A DNA stretch of 13,436 nt from Scatosoma sp045652785. GTDB lineage: Bacteria > Bacillota > Clostridia > Christensenellales > Borkfalkiaceae. This document shows positions 6,424-12,984 of this stretch, piece by piece (the first letter of the stretch is position 1; every line of letters starts with the position of its first letter). The stretch spans positions 1 to 13,436 of the forward strand of contig JAZOLF010000001.1 of NCBI GenBank assembly GCA_045652785.1, in the 5' to 3' direction. A model generated the notes under the pieces. It saw only the letters and a program-made list of their open reading frames with translations, did not search any database and had not been told where the DNA came from. Both the position numbers and the translations under genes were made by a program.

Positions 6424-7488
6424 ATGCAAAAAATTGTATTCACGGGCGGGGGGAGCGCAGGCCACGTTATCCCCAACGTAGCGCTGATCCAAGAACTGCA
6501 AAAAACAGGCAAGTACGATCTGTACTACTTCGGCACGGACGGTATCGAAAAGGAACGGATTTCCCCTTTACGCCTGCCATACTTCGCCTACCACGCGCCA
6601 AAACTCAAACGGGGACTCAGTTTTGATTCGCTAAAAAACAACCTAACCATCCCTTGCCGATTTTCCAAATCGGTGAAAACGGTGGAACGAGAGTTGAAAA
6701 AACTCCGACCCGACTTGGTGTTTTCCAAGGGCGGGTACGTCGCCCTGCCTGTTGTGACAGCAGCGGCACGGCTTAACATCCCCTGCCTGACACACGAGAG
6801 CGATCTCACACCTGGACTTGCCAACAAAATCATGGCAAAAAAGTGTCGAAAAGTGCTAACCGCCTTTCCTGAAACTGCAAAGCGGTTTTCCAACGGAATT
6901 TACACCGGGCAGCCATTGCGCGGCGAACTCTTTGGCGTATCCAAATCGACAGGCAAGAAAGCGCTTACAGACGGCACACAGCGGAAAGTCATTTTAATCT
7001 TCGGCGGCGGCAGCGGGAGCGCTCCTATCAACGACGCCGTGCGGCGGCTTGCCCCCACCCTTTGTCGGCGGTACTATCTTTTGCACGTTTGCGGCAAGGG
7101 CGGAACCATAGAAAGCAACCTTCAAAACTACCGTCAATTTGAGTTCATCCAAGACATGGGTATAGCGTATGCCGCCGCCGACCTAATCATTTCCCGTGCT
7201 GGCGCAGGGGCGGTATTTGAAACAATGGCGTTAAAAAAGCCCGCCATTTTCATTCCCCTGCAAGGGCAAACGCGTGGCGACCAGCAGGAAAACGCCCGCT
7301 ACTTTGCGGAGCGCGGGCTTTGTTATACCTTACCGCAAGACCGCCTGAGCGAACTCCCGAAAGCGATTGAGCAAGCGCTGTCGGACGCAGGGCTTAAACA
7401 GCGGTTGTGGCTTGCGCCCTATTCATCGGGAACAAAACCCGCCCTGCAAGCCATTCACGATTGTCTGCGGGTGGAAAGAAAGGAATGA
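6424..7488 (+). CDS. murG: MurG, undecaprenyl-PP-MurNAc-pentapeptide GlcNAc transferase
   Basis: A 354-residue glycosyltransferase that adds GlcNAc to lipid I to make lipid II on the inner face of the membrane, the last cytoplasmic step of peptidoglycan precursor synthesis. Motifs: GGGSAGH (8-14, the first G-loop), SKGGYV around 100, HESDLTPGLAN, GQPLRGE, the second G-loop GGGSGS, SRAGAGA and GDQQENA, which bind UDP-GlcNAc. Length is normal. murG usually sits in the division and cell-wall cluster; here it stands apart, joined to a sporulation gene by a 4-base ATGA overlap. That suggests a second or spore-linked murG, though whether another copy exists cannot be seen. The start abuts a terminator U-tract, and its only ribosome site (AAGGA, 6407-6411) lies in the hairpin arm. 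Confidence 0.95.
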   Translation: MQKIVFTGGGSAGHVIPNVALIQELQKTGKYDLYYFGTDGIEKERISPLRLPYFAYHAPKLKRGLSFDSLKNNLTIPCRFSKSVKTVERELKKLRPDLVFSKGGYVALPVVTAAARLNIPCLTHESDLTPGLANKIMAKKCRKVLTAFPETAKRFSNGIYTGQPLRGELFGVSKSTGKKALTDGTQRKVILIFGGGSGSAPINDAVRRLAPTLCRRYYLLHVCGKGGTIESNLQNYRQFEFIQDMGIAYAAADLIISRAGAGAVFETMALKKPAIFIPLQGQTRGDQQENARYFAERGLCYTLPQDRLSELPKAIEQALSDAGLKQRLWLAPYSSGTKPALQAIHDCLRVERKE

Positions 7489-8174
7489 AACCTGCCTACG
7501 ATCTGCCTGCCTACCGCCCGAAACAGCGCAAAAAAATACGACGGAAAGCCAAACTGCTTGCCGTCCTTGTCTTTTTATTCGGGAGTTTCGCACTCCTGTT
7601 TGCGGGCTTTCAACGCAACGTCACCCGCGTTTTGGTGTCCATCAGCCAAGCCACAATGCGTGCATCTACAACAGTCGCCGTCAACGACGCCGTCTATTAT
7701 ACTTTGTCGGACGAACTGCGCTACGAAGACTTGGTAACCGTCGAACGGGATAAGGACGGACGGATTTCATCCGTGTCCGCAAACGCCCTAAAAATCAACA
7801 AAATCGCCCGTGACACAGCGTCCATCTCACAATCCAACTTAAAGAGTTTAAGCCTAAACGGCATTCCCGTTCCGCTTGGGGCGCTTACAGGCATCGAAGC
7901 CTTCGCTGGGCTTGGTCCGCAAATCCCCTTTCGAATCATTCCCGTCAGTAGCGTTTCCTGCGATTTTTCGTCCGAGTTTGAAAGCGTAGGTATCAACCAA
8001 ACCAAACACAGCATTTACCTGCACGCGATTGCGGACATCAGTATCGTTATGCCGTCACGAACCGAGCATTTTGCCGTCACTACGGAAATTTTGGTAGGCG
8101 AGTTCGTCATCGTCGGCTCCGTTCCCGAAACCTACTTACAATCAGACATCTTCGGCAAAAAACTCGACCTGTAA
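7485..8174 (+). CDS. yunB: Sporulation protein YunB
   Basis: A 229-residue membrane-anchored protein matching the YunB family, in Bacillus a mother-cell (sigma-E) gene needed for efficient sporulation; its biochemical role is not known to me. It has a basic N-terminus, one membrane segment at about 23-41 (AKLLAVLVFLFGSFALLFAG), then an extracytoplasmic domain with NDAVYYTLSDELRYEDLV, GIPVPLGALTG and PETYLQSDIF near the end, as in the family. The ATG overlaps the murG TGA in ATGA, so translation is coupled; GGAAAGAAAGG precedes it. A longer in-frame start inside murG is rejected for that reason. It converges with spoVAE across a 74-base spacer. Confidence 0.88.
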   Translation: MKPAYDLPAYRPKQRKKIRRKAKLLAVLVFLFGSFALLFAGFQRNVTRVLVSISQATMRASTTVAVNDAVYYTLSDELRYEDLVTVERDKDGRISSVSANALKINKIARDTASISQSNLKSLSLNGIPVPLGALTGIEAFAGLGPQIPFRIIPVSSVSCDFSSEFESVGINQTKHSIYLHAIADISIVMPSRTEHFAVTTEILVGEFVIVGSVPETYLQSDIFGKKLDL

Positions 8175-8178
8175 TCCC

Positions 8179-8222
8179 CCTGACCCATCAGGCACTCCGT
8201 AGGGGCGATTTGAGAATCGCCC
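8179..8222. repeat. Pair of palindromes between convergent yunB and spoVAE
   Basis: CCTGA-N4-TCAGG (8179-8192) and GGGCGATT-TGAG-AATCGCCC (8203-8222) lie between the two stop codons. The second has a perfect 8-bp stem and the look of a dispersed extragenic palindrome. Neither has a U-tract on either strand, so they are not standard terminators, though they may act as such for both converging genes. Confidence 0.7.
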
Positions 8223-8248
8223 GCATAATACCCTTCCCACGCGCTCCG

Positions 8249-8632
8249 TCAATTTTTCTTTGTCTTTGCCTTGAATAAAAACGCCATCGCAACGGAAAAG
8301 ACAATCGCCGCCGTCACCCCCGACGACGCGGCGGAAAATGCGCCCGTCACCGCACCAAACCAACCGCTTTCCGCGCCCTGAATTGCGCCGTTTGCCAGCA
8401 AATATCCAAACCCGCTAATAGGCACGGTTGCCCCTGCGCCCGCAAAATCCACCAACTTTTGGTACAAGCCAAGCCCCTGCAACGCCACCCCCACGAGCAT
8501 AAAGGTCACCAAAATTTTCCCTGCCGTCAAATCGGTAAAATTAATCACCACTTGCGCAATCATACATATCAAACCGCCGACGAAAAACGCCTTGACAAAA
8601 TCAAACAACAATCCCCAAATCTCTGCGAACAT
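8249..8632 (-). CDS. spoVAE: Stage V sporulation protein AE
   Basis: A 127-residue, almost wholly hydrophobic membrane protein of the SpoVAC/SpoVAE family, part of the inner spore membrane channel that moves dipicolinic acid into the developing spore and out during germination. Several membrane segments are visible, with the family wording VGGLICMIAQ near the start, LVGVALQGLGLYQKL, and AGAGATVPISGFGYLLANGA in the middle. The start ATG 8632 follows AGGGGTG; a longer in-frame reading upstream overlaps the next gene and is rejected. In most spore formers spoVAE follows spoVAD directly; here a solute-binding lipoprotein gene separates them, and this gene has its own terminator-plus-promoter region upstream. 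Confidence 0.95.
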   Translation of the reverse strand: MFAEIWGLLFDFVKAFFVGGLICMIAQVVINFTDLTAGKILVTFMLVGVALQGLGLYQKLVDFAGAGATVPISGFGYLLANGAIQGAESGWFGAVTGAFSAASSGVTAAIVFSVAMAFLFKAKTKKN

Positions 8633-8646
8633 ACACACCCCTATTA

Positions 8647-8676
8647 CAGTATGAAAAAAGGAATGCAGGTCTATGC
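8647..8676 (-). promoter_or_regulatory. spoVAE: Putative sigma-G promoter of spoVAE
   Basis: Minus strand GCATA (8672-8676), 18-base spacer, CATACTG (8647-8653) fits the remembered forespore sigma-G pattern (GHATR, 17-18 bases, CATNHTA) at all but the last base. The -35 lies inside the terminator hairpin of the upstream gene. The start codon is 14 bases past the -10, so the leader would be very short. Confidence 0.55.
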
Positions 8677-8681
8677 ATTCC
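8654..8681 (-). terminator. Terminator of the solute-binding protein gene
   Basis: GGAATGCA (8674-8681 on the minus strand), a 6-base loop, TGCATTCC (8660-8667) and six T residues (8654-8659). The plus strand is also followed by a T-rich run, so it may work both ways. Confidence 0.85.
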
Positions 8682-8699
8682 CTTTCTTTTTTTATTCCA

Positions 8700-10376
8700 T
8701 CAGTCCGACGGCCAGTTGTCCTTACGGTACTTATACATCCCGTTGAAATAATCGACCACCGAAGTATTGTTTTTGATAAGCGCCACGCTGGGGTACTGCT
8801 CAGGGGGAGCGAACCCCGCGAGCCCACCAAACTTCGCCCACCAAAGTTCATTCGGGGAGAAGAACCGCTCATTCGCCAAAAGTATTTCCGCCATCGAGTA
8901 CGGATACACGTGCCGTGTGTTCCGTCTTGCCTGACGAACGGAACTTTCAAACGCCGACAAACTATCCCCCAAAGCGTAATCTACCGCCTTTTGCACGCCC
9001 GTAATCTTTGTATAATCGCGCAAGGCGTCATCGGTATAAGCAAAGCGTAAAAACGCCTGCGCAAGCGGCATCTTCCAACTTTCCACGTTCGCTTTAATGA
9101 ACGCCGAAGAATGCAAACAATCGACCATAGCGCCGTCCGACCAGCGGTGTTTCGTCACCATTGGTGACGGCATCCAAGCAAACCGCTTTTCTTTGAGTTC
9201 CGTAGAGCGTTCCGCCATCAACGTTTCATCCGCGCCTTCAAACCAAGTGCCATCGACAATCATCGCGATTTGTTTCCCGTTGTCCAACCCGTCTGCAAAC
9301 GCCTTGCGCAGGGCGGTTTGGGATTTGGTAAACTCTTTGGTGTACTTCACACTTCCGCGATATCCGTTCTTCGAATCGGTCAGTTCTTCGATCAGTTCTT
9401 CGATAAAATCAAGCGCGTAATAATTCCCCGCCGAACGAGCCAACTCATAGCCGTTTTCGGGGGTAATTTCGGTAGACTGTTCATCCGCCGCAAACCCGCC
9501 GTTTTTAATCACGCCCAAGTTCGTCGCCGTCCCTTCCAGCGTATAATTGAGCATCGTTTGTTCGTATCCGTTTTCCGCCGCCGCTAAGGTTGCAGCAAGC
9601 CAAGTCAGGTACTTATCATACTCCGACGCACTCCACAAAACGGGCACGTTCCCGTCCTGCGCAATACGGCGGCAAAGGGCAAAAAAATCATCCTGCGTGA
9701 CGGGAAGTCCGTCATCCCAAGTCCCCTTTGTTTCATCCGCGCCAAGGGTTTTTACCCCACCCATGTCCGCAATGAAAGGTTTTTCATCCGTTCCGTCTGC
9801 CGAAAAGTAATACCCTTTGTCTTCAAACAAAGTTTGGTTATACACAAACCCCACCGAGCCAAACCGATCAGGCAAAGCATAGTACACCGACCGTCCGTCT
9901 TTTTCGATAGAGTAATACGCCTTCTGGCTTTCCGTCAACTTGCTTTTAATCGACCGAGTTTCCGTTTCACTTTCGTTGACAAGGCTTGTCAAATCGGCAA
10001 GCGCGCCCCCTTTTTGGAGCATACGAACGTCTGCATCAAAGGCAAAATAGACTTCATCGCGATTTCCCAAAACCTGCTGCGCATCGTTTTCAAAATCGGA
10101 CGCGACGTTATGGATTACCACTTGTACACCCTGTTTCCCTTCTTCCCAACAGGTATCCTGCGCGTGCAAGGTTTCAAATTCCGTTTTTAAGGCATTCAGC
10201 CATTCCATATCTTGGGTATAGGCGCTGTTATAGACGTAGAGTTGCGTACGCAATTCATCGTCCTTTTCCACGGGATAGACGGGCGTAGAGCCCCCTTGTC
10301 CGCCGCAGCCAACACCGACGAAAAGCAACACACCGCCAAGCAAGCACGCCCCGATTTTCATACCCTTTTGCTTCAT
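8700..10376 (-). CDS. Extracellular solute-binding lipoprotein (ABC importer, sugar type)
   Basis: A 558-residue secreted lipoprotein resembling family 1 (carbohydrate type) substrate-binding proteins. A basic N-terminus and hydrophobic stretch lead to a lipobox-like VGVGC with the lipidated cysteine at C24, a GGQGG linker, and a two-lobed binding domain. Typical wording includes GSVGFVYNQTLFEDKGY, LPVTQDDFFALCRRIA, GKQIAMIVDGTWF and a C-terminal LAQAFLRFAYTDDALRDY. It is longer than most such proteins (about 400-450). The lipobox has G at -3 where L is usual. No permease is nearby, and its ATPase could be a shared one such as that at 1-438. The start has AAGGAG (10382-10387). It has its own vegetative-type promoter and structured leader, unlike the spoVA genes on either side. 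Confidence 0.88.
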   Translation of the reverse strand: MKQKGMKIGACLLGGVLLFVGVGCGGQGGSTPVYPVEKDDELRTQLYVYNSAYTQDMEWLNALKTEFETLHAQDTCWEEGKQGVQVVIHNVASDFENDAQQVLGNRDEVYFAFDADVRMLQKGGALADLTSLVNESETETRSIKSKLTESQKAYYSIEKDGRSVYYALPDRFGSVGFVYNQTLFEDKGYYFSADGTDEKPFIADMGGVKTLGADETKGTWDDGLPVTQDDFFALCRRIAQDGNVPVLWSASEYDKYLTWLAATLAAAENGYEQTMLNYTLEGTATNLGVIKNGGFAADEQSTEITPENGYELARSAGNYYALDFIEELIEELTDSKNGYRGSVKYTKEFTKSQTALRKAFADGLDNGKQIAMIVDGTWFEGADETLMAERSTELKEKRFAWMPSPMVTKHRWSDGAMVDCLHSSAFIKANVESWKMPLAQAFLRFAYTDDALRDYTKITGVQKAVDYALGDSLSAFESSVRQARRNTRHVYPYSMAEILLANERFFSPNELWWAKFGGLAGFAPPEQYPSVALIKNNTSVVDYFNGMYKYRKDNWPSD

Positions 10377-10397
10377 ACCTACTCCTTCCAAATGTTC

Positions 10398-10463
10398 CAG
10401 CCGCATCGCGTTTTAACGTCTGCGTTTGACACGTTTTGGATTTTTCAACCTTGTTGACGGCTG
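10398..10463 (-). other. Structured 5' leader, possible three-way junction
   Basis: The ~105-base leader of the lipoprotein gene can close with CAGCCG/CGGCTG (10458-10463 with 10398-10403). Inside lie two hairpins: CAAC-N3-GTTG (10446-10456) and AACGTC against GACACGTT with a 2-base bulge (10415-10435). The closing stem ends 11 bases before the ribosome site. It could be a cis-regulatory RNA; I do not recognise a known riboswitch class. Confidence 0.35.
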
Positions 10464-10487
10464 CAATCTTTTTTGCAACCTGTATTA

Positions 10488-10516
10488 AGTATAGCACTAT
10501 TTTGTTGATTTTGCAA
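10488..10516 (-). promoter_or_regulatory. Promoter of the solute-binding protein gene
   Basis: Minus strand TTGCAA (10511-10516), 17-base spacer, TATACT (10488-10493), with TGC directly before the -10 (extended -10). Start predicted near 10481. The remaining stretch 10517-10613, between this promoter and the spoVAD terminator, shows no gene or clear site. Confidence 0.75.
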
Positions 10517-10613
10517 CAATTTTACGCAATTATTTTTAGCGCGCCCCCGCCCCTTTCCCCGCACAAAACAAAAGTAGTTTTCACCACGTAAACCGCGCCC
10601 ACACCAACCGTCC

Positions 10614-10641
10614 AAAAAAAGAACACGCTTTTTGCGTGTTC
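10614..10641 (-). terminator. spoVAD: spoVAD terminator
   Basis: GAACACGC, a 5-base loop, GCGTGTTC (10621-10641) and seven T residues on the minus strand (10614-10620), starting five bases past the spoVAD stop. Confidence 0.92.
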
Positions 10642-10646
10642 TAATG

Positions 10647-11669
10647 TCACTCCCTTTCAATAGAAACGGCGTGAGAGATACAAGGAATACTCTCACCCTG
10701 CCCGCTGGATACGGTGGACAACAGCGCCCCCGTCGCGGCAAACAAAATCCGTCGAACGTTCCCGTTTTTCATCTTATCGTACAGATAGGAACCAAGCACC
10801 ACCGCGCTGCAACCTGCGCCGCTGCCCCCTTGAAACTCGTCTTCTATCACGTTATAGACAATCTCGCCGCAATCGACGTGGTTCTTCTCCACATCCAAGC
10901 CTTTCTCCCAAAGCAAGTCCTTCATCAAGCGGCTGCCGAGTGCGCCCAAATCCCCCGTGACTATGAGATCGTAATCATCTACGGCGCGTCCCAAATCCCG
11001 CAAGTGCGTCAACACGGTATCCGCCGCCGCAGGCGCCATCGCCGCCCCCATGTTGTTGACGTCGGTAATGCCGTAATCCACTACTCGCCCCAAAGTTGCG
11101 GCGGTGATCGACAGGCAAATTTCGCCCGTTTTCGACGAGTTTTCCCTTACCATGTCCGTAATGAGCATCGCCCCCGCCCCCGTCACCGTCCATTGTGCTT
11201 GCGGCGGCCTTGTATTGCCAAGTTCGAGCGGATAGCGGTATTGCCGCTCCGCCGACGAGAAGTGGCTGCCCGTTGCCGCCACCACTCTCTTTGCATACCC
11301 GCCGTCTATCAGCGTTGCCGCCACAGCCATACTCTCCGCCATCGTCGCGCAAGCGCTATAAACTCCCAAAAACGGAAAGTCAAAATCCCTTGCCGTAAAC
11401 GATGCCGAGATAATTTGGTTGAGCAAATCCCCCGAAATGAGCAGGTCAATATCCCGTTCTGTCAAGCCTGCATTTTGGATGGCTTTTCGAACGGCAAAGG
11501 TCAGCATTTTGCATTCTGCCTTTTCGTAGGTATCTTCCCCGAATGTATCTTCGAGCAGCGCTTTATCCACATACTTACCCACCACACCCGCGCTTTCTTT
11601 CGGTCCTGCAATCGTACCCGTCGCCACAATTTTCGGTCTATTTTTAAATACCAACGTATGCCCTTTCAT
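10647..11669 (-). CDS. spoVAD: Stage V sporulation protein AD
   Basis: A 340-residue thiolase-fold protein of the spore inner membrane complex; in Bacillus it binds dipicolinic acid and is needed for its uptake. Matches along the whole length: VATGTIAGPKESAG near the start, DLLISGDLLNQ, the GVYSACATMAES block with C107, ALIDGGYAKR-type wording, ERQYRYPLELG, VTGAGAM, VDYGITDVNNMGAAMAPAAA, DLIVTGDLGALGS, HVDCGEIVYN and ATGALLSTVSSGQGESIPC. Length is normal (about 338). No ribosome site precedes ATG 11669. Either the message is nearly leaderless, as the adjacent promoter suggests, or translation begins at TTG 11654, six bases after AAAGGG. The gene is a single unit, with terminators on both sides and no spoVAC or spoVAE attached. 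Confidence 0.95.
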   Translation of the reverse strand: MKGHTLVFKNRPKIVATGTIAGPKESAGVVGKYVDKALLEDTFGEDTYEKAECKMLTFAVRKAIQNAGLTERDIDLLISGDLLNQIISASFTARDFDFPFLGVYSACATMAESMAVAATLIDGGYAKRVVAATGSHFSSAERQYRYPLELGNTRPPQAQWTVTGAGAMLITDMVRENSSKTGEICLSITAATLGRVVDYGITDVNNMGAAMAPAAADTVLTHLRDLGRAVDDYDLIVTGDLGALGSRLMKDLLWEKGLDVEKNHVDCGEIVYNVIEDEFQGGSGAGCSAVVLGSYLYDKMKNGNVRRILFAATGALLSTVSSGQGESIPCISHAVSIERE

Positions 11670-11674
11670 AGAAT

Positions 11675-11704
11675 AAGTATGGCATTTTTTTCTATTTTTT
11701 ATAC
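11675..11704 (-). promoter_or_regulatory. spoVAD: Putative sigma-G promoter of spoVAD
   Basis: Minus strand GTATA (11700-11704), 18-base spacer, CATACTT (11675-11681): again one base from the sigma-G pattern. The -10 ends five bases before ATG 11669, so RNA would begin at or just past the start codon. Confidence 0.5.
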
Positions 11705-11729
11705 AAAAAAACACGCAAAAAATGCGTGT
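11705..11729 (-). terminator. Terminator of the FucU-type gene
   Basis: ACACGCA (11711-11717), 5-base loop, TGCGTGT (11723-11729), with six T residues on the minus strand (11705-11710). A T-run on the other side allows bidirectional action. The stem resembles that of the spoVAD terminator. Confidence 0.88.
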
Positions 11730-11797
11730 TTTTCGTCGTTTTTTAAGCGTTTTTTTGCTATTTTTACAGGTTTTCTTGCTGTTCTTTGCCCCAAAAA

Positions 11798-12220
11798 TTA
11801 CTTAATAACCCCTTTTTTCAGGATAATGTTGGCATAAACGGCTTCTTCCCCCGTTGCAATCACCCCATACGCCTGCTTCGCGCGTTCATAAAAAGCAAAG
11901 CGTTCCAGGTTGCCCACACGCAAATTATCATCGTTTGCATTCGCCACGGAAAAATATTCCGCCCAAATGGTCGGGGTCGGGTCGTTCCCCACCGTTTGCA
12001 TCAGCAAAAAGTTTTCATCCGCGTAGGTATCCAAAGGAATAAGTTTCAAGATCGCATCCAACATTTGCACACCACCCAAGCCGTCCGCACGAATACAGCG
12101 TTTCCCGTAATTTTCCGCAGGGAAATTCGCATCCGCAATTACGATTTCGTCGCCGTGCCCCATTTCGGAAAGCACTTTCAACAGTTCGGGTGAGATCATT
12201 TTCGGCACGTTTTTTAACAT
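11798..12220 (-). CDS. fucU: RbsD/FucU family sugar mutarotase, FucU-like
   Basis: A 140-residue cytoplasmic enzyme of the RbsD/FucU family, which interconverts anomers of fucose or ribose before catabolism. It follows E. coli FucU closely: ISPELLKVLSEMGHGDEIVI (9-28) with catalytic H22, D30 in ADANFPA, IRADGLGG, RFAFYERAKQAYG with Y111, and YANIILKKGV at the end. The sequence points to the fucose rather than the ribose enzyme. No other fucose genes are in the window, so it is an orphan here. AAGGAG lies 8 bases before the start. The gene has its own promoter and terminator, and stands between spoVAC and spoVAD without sharing their signals. Confidence 0.9.
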   Translation of the reverse strand: MLKNVPKMISPELLKVLSEMGHGDEIVIADANFPAENYGKRCIRADGLGGVQMLDAILKLIPLDTYADENFLLMQTVGNDPTPTIWAEYFSVANANDDNLRVGNLERFAFYERAKQAYGVIATGEEAVYANIILKKGVIK

Positions 12221-12251
12221 AATTACAACTCCTTACGTCTTTATTATGCCT

Positions 12252-12257
12252 ATTATA
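12252..12257 (-). promoter_or_regulatory. -10 element of the FucU-type gene
   Basis: Minus strand TATAAT preceded by TGT (an extended -10), 31 bases before the start codon. No good -35 is seen, which suits an extended -10 promoter or one needing an activator. Confidence 0.55.
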
Positions 12258-12314
12258 ACACATCCCCAAGAAAAAATCCATAGGTTTTGAAAAATTTGTG
12301 GCAGATTTTGCAAG

Positions 12315-12345
12315 AAAAAACGCGTTGAACGGACATTCAACGCGT
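12315..12345 (-). terminator. spoVAC: spoVAC terminator
   Basis: A perfect 10-bp stem, ACGCGTTGAA (12320-12329 on the plus strand) with TTCAACGCGT (12336-12345), a 6-base loop, and a T-run on the minus strand (12315-12320). Confidence 0.93.
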
Positions 12346-12368
12346 ACATGGGTGCGTAATTCTATCTT

Positions 12369-12821
12369 TTATAGGAGCAAATACAGCAGCCCGACAACCG
12401 CCCCCGAAAGCACCCCAAAAACGATAATCGGCCCTGCGACAATGAACATTTTTGCCGCCATCCCGTAGATATAGCCTTCCGTTTTAAACTCCATTGCGGG
12501 CGAGCAAACGCTGTTTGCAAACCCTGTAATCGGCACAATCGAGCCCGCCCCTGCGTGTTTCCCGATGCGATCATAAACGCCAAAGCCAGTCAAAAGCGTT
12601 CCCAAAAATATGAGAACCATACTCACCGCCCCCGAGAGTTCGTCCCCCGAAAGCCCAAGCGCCTGCTCAAACATCACCCGAATAAACTGACCAACGCAGC
12701 AAATCAAACCGCCCACCAAAAACGCGCGTAAGCAATTTTTAAAATGCTTGGTCGGTGGGTCAAAAGAATGGACGTAATCAATATAATTTTGGTTATAGTT
12801 TTCGTGATCCTTGCCCGTCAT
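12369..12821 (-). CDS. spoVAC: Stage V sporulation protein AC
   Basis: A 150-residue integral membrane protein that forms, or is part of, the dipicolinic acid channel of the spore inner membrane; Bacillus SpoVAC behaves as a mechanosensitive channel. After a hydrophilic N-terminus (~28 residues, with NYIDYVHSFDPPTKHFKN) come several membrane segments with FLVGGLICCVGQ, FLGTLLTGFGVYDRIGKHAGAGS and VPITGFANSVCSPAMEFKTE, which are strong family signatures. Length is normal. AAGG seven bases before ATG 12821 supports the start. The gene ends at a strong terminator, so it is not transcribed together with spoVAD or spoVAE. Confidence 0.96.
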   Translation of the reverse strand: MTGKDHENYNQNYIDYVHSFDPPTKHFKNCLRAFLVGGLICCVGQFIRVMFEQALGLSGDELSGAVSMVLIFLGTLLTGFGVYDRIGKHAGAGSIVPITGFANSVCSPAMEFKTEGYIYGMAAKMFIVAGPIIVFGVLSGAVVGLLYLLL

Positions 12822-12910
12822 TTTCCGTCCTTGCCCCCTTTCCCTTGCGGATAGAAAGTTTCCCGCTCCATCAAATTTGCCATTGTGTCCCGCTCAACAT
12901 TCCGTTTCAT
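12818..12910 (-). CDS. Possible 30-residue protein overlapping spoVAC
   Basis: A short frame opening MKRNVERDTMANLMERE and ending in a K/G-rich tail. Its TGA overlaps the spoVAC ATG in ATGA, the arrangement of translationally coupled genes. It is hydrophilic and highly charged, with no membrane segment and no family I recognise. No ribosome site precedes its ATG, and the predicted promoter -10 ends only four bases before it, so it may lie at or upstream of the true RNA start and simply be the spoVAC leader. It is reported as a possibility. Confidence 0.3.
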   Translation of the reverse strand: MKRNVERDTMANLMERETFYPQGKGGKDGK

Positions 12911-12914
12911 ACCA

Positions 12915-12944
12915 TAAGTTTTGGCAAACGGCAATTTTTTATAC
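12915..12944 (-). promoter_or_regulatory. spoVAC: Putative forespore promoter of spoVAC
   Basis: Minus strand GTATA (12940-12944), 18-base spacer, AAACTTA (12915-12921). The -10 fits sigma-G less well than those of spoVAD and spoVAE, but layout and sequence mirror the spoVAD site: both read GTATAAAAAAT after a terminator T-run and ACTTAT three bases before ATGAAA. Confidence 0.4.
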
Positions 12945-12970
12945 AAAAAAAAGACGAAGTTCCCTTCGTC
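12945..12970 (-). terminator. gpsA: gpsA terminator
   Basis: GACGAAG (12953-12959), TTCC loop, CTTCGTC (12964-12970), with eight T residues on the minus strand (12945-12952). Confidence 0.92.
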
Positions 12971-12984
12971 CTTTTCTTTTTCGA

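Noticed and set aside
8633..8950. N-terminal extension of spoVAE
   Set aside because: The longer frame runs through a terminator and into the lipoprotein gene; SpoVAE homologues start at the internal ATG with a good ribosome site.
10632..11837. 401-codon open frame on the plus strand
   Set aside because: It lies antisense to spoVAD and across two terminators; its translation is rich in R, H and C with no family sense, as expected for the shadow of a GC-rich gene.
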